Assembly: GCA_016199935.1 (NCBI GenBank)
Contig: JACQFS010000101.1
Coordinates: forward strand, 1 to 41,818
DNA from: Verrucomicrobiota bacterium
Lineage (GTDB): Bacteria; Verrucomicrobiota; Verrucomicrobiia; Limisphaerales; JACQFS01
Direction: 5' to 3'
Length of the DNA stretch: 41,818 bases
Both the position numbers and the translations under genes were made by a program. How positions within the stretch are numbered: position 1 is the first letter of the stretch; every line of letters begins with the position of its first letter. Below the pieces are notes generated by a model that was not told where the DNA came from, did not search any database, and was given only the letters and a program-made list of their open reading frames with translations. Of the stretch, positions 6,757-15,403 are shown one piece after another.

Positions 6757-9700
6757 ATGTTCTCACTGCCCATCCGCCGGCTCGCGATCCTCAGTCTGCT
6801 CTCCGCGTTTTGCGTTTCACTTCGCGCCGCCGAGGCCAACGGCACCATCCACGGCCGCATTGACGCGCATCTCATGCGCCAGCCCGACGTGTCGGCGACG
6901 CAGATCGCGTTCGTGTATGCCGGCGACATCTGGGTCGCGCCCAAGTCGGGCGGGACGGCGGTGCGGCTGAGTTCGCCGCGCGGCGAGGAAATGTTTCCGC
7001 GCTTCTCGCCGGATGGTTCGCTCATCGCGTTCAGTGGAAATTACGACGGTAACACGGACATCTACGTGATGCCCGCGAGCGGCGGCCTGCCCAAGCGCAT
7101 CACGCATCACGGCGCGAGCGACCGCGTGGTCGGCTGGTATCCCGACGGGAAGCACATCCTCTTCGCGAGCCAGATGACCAGCCCGCGCAATCGCTTCAAC
7201 CAGCTCTGGAAAATTTCCGCCGAAGGCGGGTTGCCCGAGCGGCTGCCGATTCCCTACGGTGAGTTCGGCGCAATCTCGCCGGACGGCACGACGCTTGCCT
7301 ACACGCCCATCAGCGTGGATTTCCGCACGTGGAAACGCTACCGCGGCGGCATGAACCCGGACATCTGGTTCTTCGATCTCGAGAAGGGCACGGCGAAAAA
7401 CATCACGAACGATGATGCCGCGGACGCGCAGCCGATGTGGCACGGGACGATTTTGTATTTCCTCTCCGACCGCGACGCGTCGCGCCGCGCGAACATCTGG
7501 GCCTACGACACGCGGGCGGCCAAGTTCCGGCAGATCACGTTCTTCAAGGACTTCGACGTGCATTTTCCGAGCATCGGGCCGGACGCGATCGTGTTTGAAA
7601 ATGCGGGCCAGCTTCACCTGCTCGACCTCGCGACGGAGAAAAGCCACGCGATTGAAATTACCGTCGTCACCGACCGCGCCACGCTCAAGCCGCACGTGGA
7701 AAATGTCTCGAAGCTCATCCAGAACGGCGACCTCTCGCCGACCGGCAAGCGCGCGGTGTTCGAGGCGCGCGGCGAAATTTTCACCGTGCCCGCCGAGAAC
7801 GGCGTGGTGCGCAACCTCACGCGCACCAGCGGCGCGGCGGAGCGTTACCCCGCGTGGTCGCCGGACGGAAAGTGGATCGCGTATTTCACCGACCGCACCG
7901 GCGAATACGAACTGGCCATCCGCCCGAGCGACGGCACGGGCGAGGAGCAGGTGCTCACGAAGCTCGGCGGCGGCTACCGCTTCACGCCGCAATGGGCGCC
8001 CGACAGCAAGAAGCTCGTGTTCATTGACAAGGCGATGAAGGTGCAACTCTTCGATCTCGCGACGAAGGTGACCACCGTCGTCGGTCAGCAGCTCTGGATG
8101 TATCACGGCGAACTGCGCGACTTCCGCGTGAGCTGGAGCACGGACAGCCGCTGGCTCACCTACGCGGGCGACTTGGAGAACCGCCACTCGGCGATCATGC
8201 TCTACGACGTGAAGGCGGCGAAGCGCCATCAGGTCACGAGTGGCTTTTACGACGACGACCAACCGGCCTTCGTCCCGGGCGGGCAGTATTTGTTTTATCG
8301 GAGCGGCCGCGCCTTCAACGCGATCTACAGCGACCTCGACAACACTTGGATTTATCCCAACTCGCAAGTGCTCGTCGTCGCGCCGCTGCGCAAGGACGTG
8401 CCCTCACCTCTCGCGCCGAAGAACGACGAGGAGCCGTTGAAGAAGGACGACGAGAAAAAGCCGGAGCCGAAGAAAGACGAAAAGAAACCGGCGAGTGGTG
8501 AGGTCATCGTGGTCGGGTCACCCGGGACCGACCGAGGAATTGAGACCGAAACCGCGCCGCCGACGCGCGTTCAATCCGAAGGCAAAGCGAAGGAAAAATC
8601 CGCGGCGAAAACCTCCGCACCCAGCCCCAACGCAAACAGCACGGACTCCCCGACGAATGGCCCCGCCGCTTCCACCAACGCTTCCGCCACGCTGGTCATT
8701 GACCTCGATGGCTTCGAGCAGCGCGGGGTGATTCTGCCGACCAAGCACGGGCGCTACGACAACCTCACCGCCGTCAAAGGCAAGCTGCTCTTCCGCTGGC
8801 TGCCGCGCGCCGGCTCGGACACGGAGACCAGCTCGATTGAGTTTTGGGACATTGACGACCGCAAGGCCAAGCGCGTGCTCGACGACGCGAGCGGCTTCAG
8901 TGTCTCGGCCAACGGCCAGAAGTTGCTCGTCGCGCGCAAGGGCGAGTGGTTCATCCTCGACGTGAAGGAAGGCGCCGTGCTCGGCAAGAAACTCGCGACC
9001 GACAAGCTGGAGGCGATCGTGGACCCGGTCGCCGAGTGGAAGCAAATCTTCACCGACGCGTGGCGCATCGAGCGCGATTTCCTCTACGACCCCGCGCTGC
9101 ACGGCGTGGATTGGAAAAAGATGCGCGAGCGTTACGGCAAACTGCTCGAAGACGCCGTCACGCGCTGGGACGTGAACTATCTCATCGGCGAACTCATTTC
9201 CGAATTGAACGCGTCGCACACCTACCACGGCGGCGGCGATCTCGAAGCGGCCACGACGCGCGGCGTCGGCTATCTCGGCTGCGACTTCGCGCTGGAGGAT
9301 GGCGCGTATCGCATCAAGCAGATCGTCAACGGCGCACCGTGGGACATCAGCGTGCGCTCGCCGCTCAAGCAGCCCGGCGCGAACGTGAAGGAAGGCGACT
9401 ACCTGCTCGCCGTGAACGGCATCCCGATGGACACGAGCAAGGATCCGTGGGCCGCGTTTCAGGGACTCGGAAAGCAAACCGTCGCGCTCTCGGTCAACTC
9501 GAAGCCGGAGCTGAAGGGCGCGCGCGAAATTTTTGTCGAGACGCTCGACGACGAACAGCCGCTGCGCTACCGCGCGTGGATCGAGGCGAACCGCCTGCGC
9601 GTGGACAAACTCAGCGGCGGCAAGATCGGCTACATTTACGTCCCCGACACCACGACCGTGGGCCAGACCGATCTCGTGCGGCAGTTCCGCGCGCAGTTCA

Positions 9701-10227
9701 CCAAGCCCGGCCTGATCGTGGACGAGCGCTTCAACAGTGGCGGGCAGATTCCTGATCGCTTCGTCGAGTTGCTCGGCCGTGGCGTGCAGAATTTCTGGGG
9801 CGTGCGCGACGGCGAAGACTGGCAGTGGCCGCAGATCGCGCACGCCGGCCCGAAGGCGATGCTGATGAACGGCTGGAGCGGCAGCGGCGGCGATTGTTTC
9901 CCGTATTACTTCAAGCAGCGCGGTCTCGGCCCGCTCATCGGCGCACGCACTTGGGGTGGACTCATCGGCATCACCGGCGCGCCGCCGCTGATTGACGGCG
10001 GCCACGTCACCGTGCCGACCTTCGGCATCTACAACAACAAGGGCGAATGGATCATCGAAGGCTACGGCGTGGACCCCGACATCGCCGTCGTGGACGACCC
10101 GGCGAAAATGGCAAAGGGCGGCGACCCGCAACTCGAACGCGCCGTGGCCGAGGTGATGAAGTCGTTGAAAAACAAACCGCCGATGCCCGCGAAGAAGCCG
10201 CCGTATCCGAAGCGGGCGGGGAATTAG
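6757..10227 (+). CDS. Tricorn-like S41-family peptidase with beta-propeller
   Basis: A 1156-residue exported protein (signal peptide about 1-24, ending SLRAAEA). Residues about 40-560 carry WD40-like/PD40 propeller repeats (FPRFSPDGSLIAFSG, YPAWSPDGKWIAYFTDR). A Lys/Glu/Pro then Ser/Thr/Ala-rich linker spans about 550-645. Further propeller-like sequence, a tricorn core segment (WRIERDFLYDPALHGVDW), a PDZ-like region and the S41 catalytic domain follow. G-S1043-G-G-D matches the tricorn nucleophile context (G-S-D-G-D). Tricorn-type enzymes degrade peptides; here the signal peptide places it outside the cytoplasm. Start ATG is set by the signal peptide; the upstream open frame overlaps the divergent gene and is a shadow. 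Confidence 0.88.
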   Translation: MFSLPIRRLAILSLLSAFCVSLRAAEANGTIHGRIDAHLMRQPDVSATQIAFVYAGDIWVAPKSGGTAVRLSSPRGEEMFPRFSPDGSLIAFSGNYDGNTDIYVMPASGGLPKRITHHGASDRVVGWYPDGKHILFASQMTSPRNRFNQLWKISAEGGLPERLPIPYGEFGAISPDGTTLAYTPISVDFRTWKRYRGGMNPDIWFFDLEKGTAKNITNDDAADAQPMWHGTILYFLSDRDASRRANIWAYDTRAAKFRQITFFKDFDVHFPSIGPDAIVFENAGQLHLLDLATEKSHAIEITVVTDRATLKPHVENVSKLIQNGDLSPTGKRAVFEARGEIFTVPAENGVVRNLTRTSGAAERYPAWSPDGKWIAYFTDRTGEYELAIRPSDGTGEEQVLTKLGGGYRFTPQWAPDSKKLVFIDKAMKVQLFDLATKVTTVVGQQLWMYHGELRDFRVSWSTDSRWLTYAGDLENRHSAIMLYDVKAAKRHQVTSGFYDDDQPAFVPGGQYLFYRSGRAFNAIYSDLDNTWIYPNSQVLVVAPLRKDVPSPLAPKNDEEPLKKDDEKKPEPKKDEKKPASGEVIVVGSPGTDRGIETETAPPTRVQSEGKAKEKSAAKTSAPSPNANSTDSPTNGPAASTNASATLVIDLDGFEQRGVILPTKHGRYDNLTAVKGKLLFRWLPRAGSDTETSSIEFWDIDDRKAKRVLDDASGFSVSANGQKLLVARKGEWFILDVKEGAVLGKKLATDKLEAIVDPVAEWKQIFTDAWRIERDFLYDPALHGVDWKKMRERYGKLLEDAVTRWDVNYLIGELISELNASHTYHGGGDLEAATTRGVGYLGCDFALEDGAYRIKQIVNGAPWDISVRSPLKQPGANVKEGDYLLAVNGIPMDTSKDPWAAFQGLGKQTVALSVNSKPELKGAREIFVETLDDEQPLRYRAWIEANRLRVDKLSGGKIGYIYVPDTTTVGQTDLVRQFRAQFTKPGLIVDERFNSGGQIPDRFVELLGRGVQNFWGVRDGEDWQWPQIAHAGPKAMLMNGWSGSGGDCFPYYFKQRGLGPLIGARTWGGLIGITGAPPLIDGGHVTVPTFGIYNNKGEWIIEGYGVDPDIAVVDDPAKMAKGGDPQLERAVAEVMKSLKNKPPMPAKKPPYPKRAGN

Positions 10228-10340
10228 CGGAGCGCGGACGGTCCCCGTCCGCAGCGGCTTCGCACTGAATGGCGCGTCCGAATCATTCCAACGTCCGTTC
10301 GCGTCCGTGGCCGCTGCGGGCCGGGACGGCCCGCGCTCCG
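10228..10340. repeat. Double-hairpin inverted repeat (family copy A)
   Basis: Arms 10228-10257 and 10311-10340 are inverted copies matching at 26 of 30 positions. Each arm is itself a hairpin (GCGGACGG/CCGTCCGC on the left, GCGGGCC/GGCCCGC on the right). The four mismatches between arms fall in the inner stems and keep each stem paired. Outer flank reads GGAGCGCGG. It fills most of the gap before nadE. Confidence 0.8.
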
Positions 10341-10397
10341 GCCAAATCCCCGCTTGGCCGCGCGCTTTCGTTATGACACCTTCCGCGCGGGCAAACT

Positions 10398-12473
10398 ATG
10401 CGACCACGCTTCGATTCGATCTACTCCCACGGGTTCCTCCGCGCCGCCGTCGCCGTGCCGGCATTGCGCGTGGCCGATCCGGTGTTCAATGCGGAGCGCA
10501 CCATCGCGCTCGCGAAGCAGGCGCACAAGGCCGCCGCCGCGCTCGTGCTCTTTCCCGAACTCGGCCTCTCCGCCTACTCGAACGAAGACCTCTTCCACCA
10601 GAGCGCGCTGATCGAGGCGAGCCGCAAGGCCGTCGCGCGCGTGGTCAAGGCGAGCCGCACGCTGACGCCCGTGCTGCTCGTCGGCGCGCCGCTGCGGTTT
10701 GATGGAAAACTTTTCAACTGCGCCGTGGTCATCCATCGCGGGCGCGTGCTCGGTCTCGTGCCGAAGAGCTACCTGCCGAACTACCGCGAGTTTTACGAGA
10801 AGCGGCAGTTCACCGCCGCGCGGCAGGCGATTGCTAAAGAAGTTTCGTTCCTCGGCGAGCGCGTGCCCTTCGGCACCGATCTCGTCTTTGCCGCGAACAA
10901 CTTCGAGGGCTTCAAGCTGCACGTCGAAATCTGCGAGGACGTCTGGGTGCCCGTGCCGCCGAGCACGTGGGGCGCGCTCGCGGGCGCGACGGTGCTCGCG
11001 AATCTCTCGGCCAGCAACATCACCATCGGCAAGGCCGAGTATCGCCGCGCGCTCTGCGCCAGCCAGTCGGGCAAGTGCATCGCCGCGTATCTTTATTCCG
11101 CCGCCGGTCCTGGCGAATCCACCACCGACCTCGCGTGGGACGGCCATGCGATCGTTTATGAAAACGGCGAGCGCCTCGCCGAGTCGGAGCGCTTTGCCGG
11201 CGACGAGCAACTCGTCACCGCCGACATTGATCTCGAACGCCTCCTCCAGGACCGGATGCGCACGACGAGCTTCGCCGACACCGCCGCCGACCATCGCGAC
11301 CGGCTCAAGGCGATGCGCGAGGTGCGTTTCGACTTCACGCCGCCGACCGGCCGCGTGCCGCTCCAGCGCAACGTCCCGCGTTTCCCCTACGTCCCCGGCG
11401 ACGCGCGCCTGCGCGACCAGCGTTGCTACGAGGCTTACAACATTCAGGTCCACGGTCTGCTCAAGCGCCTCGCCAGCACCGGCCTCAAAAAAATTGTCAT
11501 CGGCGTCAGCGGCGGACTCGACTCGACGCACGCGCTCATCGTCGCCGCGAAGACGATGGACCGGCTGAAGCTGCCGCGGAAAAACATTCTCGCCTACACC
11601 ATGCCCGGCTTCGCGACGAGCGACCACACGCTCGCGAATGCCCACGCGCTCATGCGCGCGCTCGGCGTCAGCGGCGAGGAAATTGACATCAAGCCCGCGT
11701 GCCTCCAGATGTTCCGCGACATCAAGCATCCCTTCTCAGGCGGCCAGCCGGTCTATGACGTGACGTTTGAAAACGTGCAGGCCGGCGAGCGCACGTCGCA
11801 TCTCTTCCGCCTCGCCAACCAGCACGACGCGCTCGTGCTCGGCACCGGCGACCTGAGCGAACTCGCGCTCGGCTGGTGCACCTACGGCGTGGGCGACCAC
11901 ATGTCGCATTACAACGTGAACGTCTCCGTGCCCAAGACGCTCATCCAGTTCCTGCTGCGCTGGGTCATTTCCTCGGCGCAGTTCGACGCCGCGACGAACA
12001 CGACGCTGCAAAGCATTCTCGACACGGAAATTTCCCCCGAGCTGGTGCCGCACACCGGCGGCGACAAATCGAAGCCCGCGCAGCTCACAGCCGACAAAAT
12101 CGGCCCGTATGAATTGCAGGACTTCAACCTGTATCACCTCACGCGCTTCGGCTCCAAGCCGAGCAAGGTCGCCTTCCTCGCGCTGCACGCGTGGGGCGAC
12201 CGCACGCGCGGCGCGTGGCCCGATCTGCTGCCCGCCGAACTGCACGCGCAATACGACCTCGCGACGATCAAGAAGTGGCTGGAGGTTTTCCTCTTCCGCT
12301 TTTTCAAGACGAGCCAGTTCAAGCGCAGTTGCATCCCGAACGGCCCGAAGGTCGGCAGCGGCGGCTCGCTTTCCCCGCGCGGCGACTGGCGCGCGCCGAG
12401 CGACTCAGAAGCGAGCGTGTGGCTGGAGGAGTTAAAGGCGAACGTGCCGGATGCCGCTCCACGACGCCGCTGA
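10398..12473 (+). CDS. nadE: Glutamine-dependent NAD(+) synthetase
   Basis: A 691-residue two-domain enzyme for the last step of NAD synthesis (deamido-NAD to NAD using glutamine and ATP), in the cytoplasm. The N-terminal nitrilase-type amidase domain shows the Glu-Lys-Cys triad: E54 ([11 protein letters not shown]), K123 ([18 protein letters not shown]) and C179 (VEICEDVW). The C-terminal synthetase domain has the ATP pyrophosphatase P-loop S371-G-G-L-D-S376. Length matches the long glutaminase-fused NadE form. ATG at 10398 begins right at the family start. It stands alone after repeat A; no clear promoter or Shine-Dalgarno sequence was found. Confidence 0.95.
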   Translation: MRPRFDSIYSHGFLRAAVAVPALRVADPVFNAERTIALAKQAHKAAAALVLFPELGLSAYSNEDLFHQSALIEASRKAVARVVKASRTLTPVLLVGAPLRFDGKLFNCAVVIHRGRVLGLVPKSYLPNYREFYEKRQFTAARQAIAKEVSFLGERVPFGTDLVFAANNFEGFKLHVEICEDVWVPVPPSTWGALAGATVLANLSASNITIGKAEYRRALCASQSGKCIAAYLYSAAGPGESTTDLAWDGHAIVYENGERLAESERFAGDEQLVTADIDLERLLQDRMRTTSFADTAADHRDRLKAMREVRFDFTPPTGRVPLQRNVPRFPYVPGDARLRDQRCYEAYNIQVHGLLKRLASTGLKKIVIGVSGGLDSTHALIVAAKTMDRLKLPRKNILAYTMPGFATSDHTLANAHALMRALGVSGEEIDIKPACLQMFRDIKHPFSGGQPVYDVTFENVQAGERTSHLFRLANQHDALVLGTGDLSELALGWCTYGVGDHMSHYNVNVSVPKTLIQFLLRWVISSAQFDAATNTTLQSILDTEISPELVPHTGGDKSKPAQLTADKIGPYELQDFNLYHLTRFGSKPSKVAFLALHAWGDRTRGAWPDLLPAELHAQYDLATIKKWLEVFLFRFFKTSQFKRSCIPNGPKVGSGGSLSPRGDWRAPSDSEASVWLEELKANVPDAAPRRR

Positions 12474-12481
12474 GCGCGTGA

Positions 12482-12509
12482 TTGCCAATTGTCCTCCGCG
12501 CACTATACT
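12482..12509 (+). promoter_or_regulatory. Strong sigma-70 type promoter for the HNH operon, leaderless geometry
   Basis: TTGCCA (12482-12487, 5 of 6 to TTGACA), 16 nt, TATACT (12504-12509, 5 of 6 to TATAAT). Only 6 nt separate the -10 box from the ATG at 12516, so transcription should begin at or next to the start codon. Confidence 0.6.
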
Positions 12510-12515
12510 CCCGGC

Positions 12516-12779
12516 ATGAGAAACGAACGTGGCAGCGCGGTTTTGGATGAGTTGCTCGAACCGGTGAGCCGTTGTTTCAATCTCGACGTGGCGCGCGCGC
12601 TGGCCGCCTTGCGCGCGAGTGATACCACGCAGGCCCGCGTGGATGAACTCGCCGAGAAATGCAACGAAGGCCGGCTCACCGCCGACGAGCAGAAGGAATA
12701 CGAGGCTTACGTCCAGGCCAGCACGCTCATCGGGATTCTCCAGGCCAAGGCCCGCCGCATTCTCGCCCAAGCCGGCTGA
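12516..12779 (+). CDS. Small conserved protein preceding an HNH endonuclease
   Basis: An 87-residue acidic, mostly helical protein (ALRASDTTQARVDELAEKCN, LTADEQKEYEAYVQASTLIG). It has no signal peptide, membrane helix or metal motif. I have the impression that this type of protein recurs next to small HNH genes in planctomycete-verrucomicrobial and cyanobacterial genomes, but could not check. Its TGA shares its A with the ATG of the HNH gene (TGATG), indicating translational coupling. ATG at 12516 is chosen because the promoter -10 box ends 6 nt upstream; an in-frame TTG at 12489 would lie inside that promoter. Function unknown; a partner or regulator of the nuclease is possible. Confidence 0.75.
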   Translation: MRNERGSAVLDELLEPVSRCFNLDVARALAALRASDTTQARVDELAEKCNEGRLTADEQKEYEAYVQASTLIGILQAKARRILAQAG

Positions 12780-13156
12780 TGGACGCCGCCCTCCGCCAGT
12801 TCGTCCGCCGACGCGCGGACAACGACTGCGAGTATTGCAGCCTGCCGCAGGAGAAGGAGCCGCTTACCTTTCACATCGAACACATCGTCCCACGCCAGCA
12901 CGGCGGCGATGACTCCCCTGAAAATCTCGCGCTGGCCTGCCAGCACTGCAACCTGCGCAAAGGGACCAACCTCAGCGGACTCGACCCGGAGACCGGAGCG
13001 GCCACGCGATTGTTTCATCCGCGGCAGGATGTCTGGGCGGAGCACTTCACTGAGAGCGAAGGGGAAATCACCGGACGCACGGCCATCGGGCGCGCGACGA
13101 CGAGGTTGTTGAAAATGAACGAGGACGGTCGGCTCGAACTGCGCGCTGGAACATAG
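12779..13156 (+). CDS. HNH endonuclease
   Basis: A 125-residue metal-dependent nuclease-fold protein. A zinc pair C17-E-Y-C20 and C54-Q-H-C57 bracket the HNH core: H32-I-E-H35-I-V-P, N49-L and N58. This order is the standard HNH layout of stand-alone bacterial HNH proteins. The C-terminal part (AATRLFHPRQDVWAEHF) also recurs in this subfamily. It is the second gene of a two-gene unit, overlapping the upstream 87-residue gene by one base. Biological target (defence, mobile DNA or repair) cannot be deduced. Confidence 0.88.
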   Translation: MDAALRQFVRRRADNDCEYCSLPQEKEPLTFHIEHIVPRQHGGDDSPENLALACQHCNLRKGTNLSGLDPETGAATRLFHPRQDVWAEHFTESEGEITGRTAIGRATTRLLKMNEDGRLELRAGT

Positions 13157-13179
13157 GCGTCAAGCGGGCTGGTTTGGTT

Positions 13180-14589
13180 TCAAATCTTCAAGGTCCGCAC
13201 AATCGTCTCCTTCATCGCCGACTCCGCGCCGGGGTCCACCCAGCACCAGTCGTGGAGATTTGAATCCAGTTCGGCGCGCGCCTTCTCGATGGGGATGTAG
13301 CCGGGCGCGCACTCGCCGTAGCCGGCGACGAGCGTGAAGATTTCGGGGCGCACCCATTGCGCGAAAAGTTGGAACTCCACGTAGCTCTCCGCCGGCAGCA
13401 GCAGAATCTGCGCGGGACCGAAATCGATCACCGGCACCCCGATGGGCTGGCCGCGCCCGACGCGCTCGCGCCAGCTCAGGTTCATCGCGGCGAGACATTT
13501 GGCGAACGACTTGGCGTTCGGGTCGGCGAGAATTTTCAGCGAGTCATTGCTGCTGAAGCCGGCACCAGAGCGCGGAGTGAGATGCAGCTCCGAGGCGCGC
13601 CAGTTCACCTGACACAGCGGGTGGCGCTCGGTGCTTTTCTCCGCGGCAACCATCGCGTCGTAGATGCGCTGCGTGAGCTGCGTTCGCGCGGCGGGTGAGC
13701 CGTCGTTGAACTTTCCCGCCGTCACGTTGCCGGAGCAGCCACTGGCGTAAATCTGGAAGCAGCCCGCGTCGTCCGCCTGTCGGCGGTTGCGCGCGAGGCC
13801 GACGAAATCGCATGACACCTGCCCTTGGCCGTAGTGGCTCATCGGATGCGTCGCGTAGCTGTGCAGCGAACACACGGCGCGGTTGCCGTTCCAGAAACTC
13901 ACGGTCTTGAGGAACGGATCAATCGTCCCCTCCGGCGCGGCCGTCGCCTGCCCCATCACCGCGCGGCTCATGCGCGCGTAGGAAATCCCGCCCGAGTCGG
14001 GAATGAACCGCCGGTTCGACGCCACGCCCTCCACGCGCGCCTCGCCGGTGCCGATGTGCGTAACGAGTTGCGCGCGCTTCAGCCCTTCACGCAACGCGGA
14101 CGCGACGCGCTGCACTGCGGATTCGTGAAACGCGAGGTCCGTGATGTTCACGCCGGGTGAGTGCTCGTCGAGCAACCGCTGCGCGCGCAGGTCCGCCACC
14201 GGCGCATCGTGGCAATGCGTGCTCGTGACCAGCACGCGGTCGGGCGAAGTTCCGGCAGCCTCCGCGAGCACGGTGCGCCAGCGGTCGAAGGCGTCGTTTC
14301 TGATTTCGCACCAGTCCACTGAGACGAGCACCAGCGGCCGCTCGCCGCCGAGCAGTGCGAAGCCGCGCGCGAGCAACAGGTCCACGACGCGCTCCGCCGG
14401 TTTGATGCCGCCGCCCATCAGCGCGTGCCCCATCGGCACCGTCACTTCAGCGGAGAACGTGGCGAGGCGAAATGCGGTGGCCGTGGCCGCGCGCGGGCGA
14501 ATCGCGAATGCGCCCATGCCCACAGTGATGCCGGCGCGTTTCAGAAACTCGCGGCGGGCGAAGCGGCCGGATTCGGGTCTGAGATTCAT
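13180..14589 (-). CDS. Tat-exported neutral/alkaline ceramidase-like protein
   Basis: A 469-residue protein from the ATG at 14589. The N-terminus shows a twin-arginine signal (RREFLKRAGITVGMGAF), so it is predicted to be exported folded. The body resembles the neutral/alkaline non-lysosomal ceramidase N-terminal domain: VLVTSTHCHDAPVADL and HSYATHPMSHYG supply zinc-ligand-type histidines, and GCSGNVTAGKFNDG resembles the active-site segment. It is shorter than full ceramidases (about 700 residues) and seems to lack the C-terminal immunoglobulin-like domain, which is common for the environmental paralogs. Actual substrate is unknown. It is divergent from the metal-binding gene at 14714; the longer upstream open frame would overlap that gene and is not used. 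Confidence 0.8.
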   Translation of the reverse strand: MNLRPESGRFARREFLKRAGITVGMGAFAIRPRAATATAFRLATFSAEVTVPMGHALMGGGIKPAERVVDLLLARGFALLGGERPLVLVSVDWCEIRNDAFDRWRTVLAEAAGTSPDRVLVTSTHCHDAPVADLRAQRLLDEHSPGVNITDLAFHESAVQRVASALREGLKRAQLVTHIGTGEARVEGVASNRRFIPDSGGISYARMSRAVMGQATAAPEGTIDPFLKTVSFWNGNRAVCSLHSYATHPMSHYGQGQVSCDFVGLARNRRQADDAGCFQIYASGCSGNVTAGKFNDGSPAARTQLTQRIYDAMVAAEKSTERHPLCQVNWRASELHLTPRSGAGFSSNDSLKILADPNAKSFAKCLAAMNLSWRERVGRGQPIGVPVIDFGPAQILLLPAESYVEFQLFAQWVRPEIFTLVAGYGECAPGYIPIEKARAELDSNLHDWCWVDPGAESAMKETIVRTLKI

Positions 14590-14713
14590 GGATGGGTGAA
14601 GCGAAGAGTCGGGGAGCAATATCTCGCGGGCAACTGCCTTTTGAGCGGCTGGTTTCCCTCCGGTGAATTTCCCGTCCCACCCCGCAGTCGAATTGCCCGC
14701 ACTTAAAACCAAC

Positions 14714-15319
14714 ATGAAAAAAATCCTCCTCCCCCTGTTCACCATCGCCGCGCTTTCGCTGCCGACTTCTGCCGCTGAGAAGAAGGCACCCGAGCCGCAT
14801 CCCACCACGCAGACGTTTTACGTTTCCGGCGTCGAGTGCGGCAACTGCGTGGACGCCATCACCGAGTCCATCAAAAAGGTCAAGAGCGTCACGAAGGTCG
14901 AGGGCCTTTCGGCCGCGAGCGGCTGGGTGAACGTCTCGTTCGACTCGCACAAGGACAGCTTCCACCAGATCGCGCAGGCCATCGCCGACGCCGCGCCGCA
15001 GCACGGCAACAAATATGTCGCCACGATGAAAGTGCGCGTGCCGGATTACGCGAAGGCCGACAACGCTGCGAAGGTGGAAGGCGTCTTCGCCAAATCGAAG
15101 GACCTCGTGAAGGTCGAGGCGACGGACAAGGCGAAGGGTGAATTCGTCATGAGCTTCCTCCCGCTCACCGTGGACAAGTCGAAGGAAGGTCCGCAGGGCT
15201 GGAACGGCGGGCGTTTCGGTCATCCGATTGGTGATCCGGCGCCGAAAGGGCTCGGACTAAAATTCAACATCGTCCGCGAAGGCGCGACGGTGGCGAAGGC
15301 TCCGGCAAAGAAAAACTAA
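14714..15319 (+). CDS. Secreted heavy-metal-associated (HMA)-domain protein
   Basis: A 201-residue protein with a Sec signal peptide (MKKILLPLFTIAALSLPTSA). Residues about 33-105 form an HMA-like fold with C42-G-N-C45 in FYVSGVECGNCVDAI, the usual Cu(I)/heavy-metal binding pair of such domains. A second region (about 108-190) has a similar alpha/beta rhythm but no CxxC. Free HMA proteins carry copper or other soft metals; here it would act in the periplasm or outside. No P-type ATPase or other copper gene is nearby, so the partner is unknown. An intrinsic terminator follows at 15353. Confidence 0.78.
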   Translation: MKKILLPLFTIAALSLPTSAAEKKAPEPHPTTQTFYVSGVECGNCVDAITESIKKVKSVTKVEGLSAASGWVNVSFDSHKDSFHQIAQAIADAAPQHGNKYVATMKVRVPDYAKADNAAKVEGVFAKSKDLVKVEATDKAKGEFVMSFLPLTVDKSKEGPQGWNGGRFGHPIGDPAPKGLGLKFNIVREGATVAKAPAKKN

Positions 15320-15352
15320 GCCGCCAAGCCGCATCATCATCTCACCCGCGCG

Positions 15353-15382
15353 CTGCCGGCTGCTTGCCGGCAGTTCGCTTTT
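15353..15382 (+). terminator. Intrinsic terminator after the HMA gene
   Basis: 8-bp stem CTGCCGGC/GCCGGCAG (15353-15360 with 15366-15373), 5-nt loop, followed by TTCGCTTTT. It overlaps the candidate promoter of the next gene. Confidence 0.5.
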
Positions 15383-15392
15383 CGGCTTCACT
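15364..15392 (+). promoter_or_regulatory. Candidate promoter of the CocE/NonD hydrolase gene
   Basis: TTGCCG (15364-15369), 17 nt, TTCACT (15387-15392), 11 nt before the ATG at 15404. The -35 box lies inside the upstream terminator stem. Confidence 0.3.
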
Positions 15393-15403
15393 CATCGCGC
15401 CCC

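Noticed and set aside
14590-14808. Longer N-terminus for the ceramidase-like gene
   Set aside because: It would overlap the divergent HMA gene and hide the Tat signal; the ATG at 14589 puts that signal at the N-terminus.
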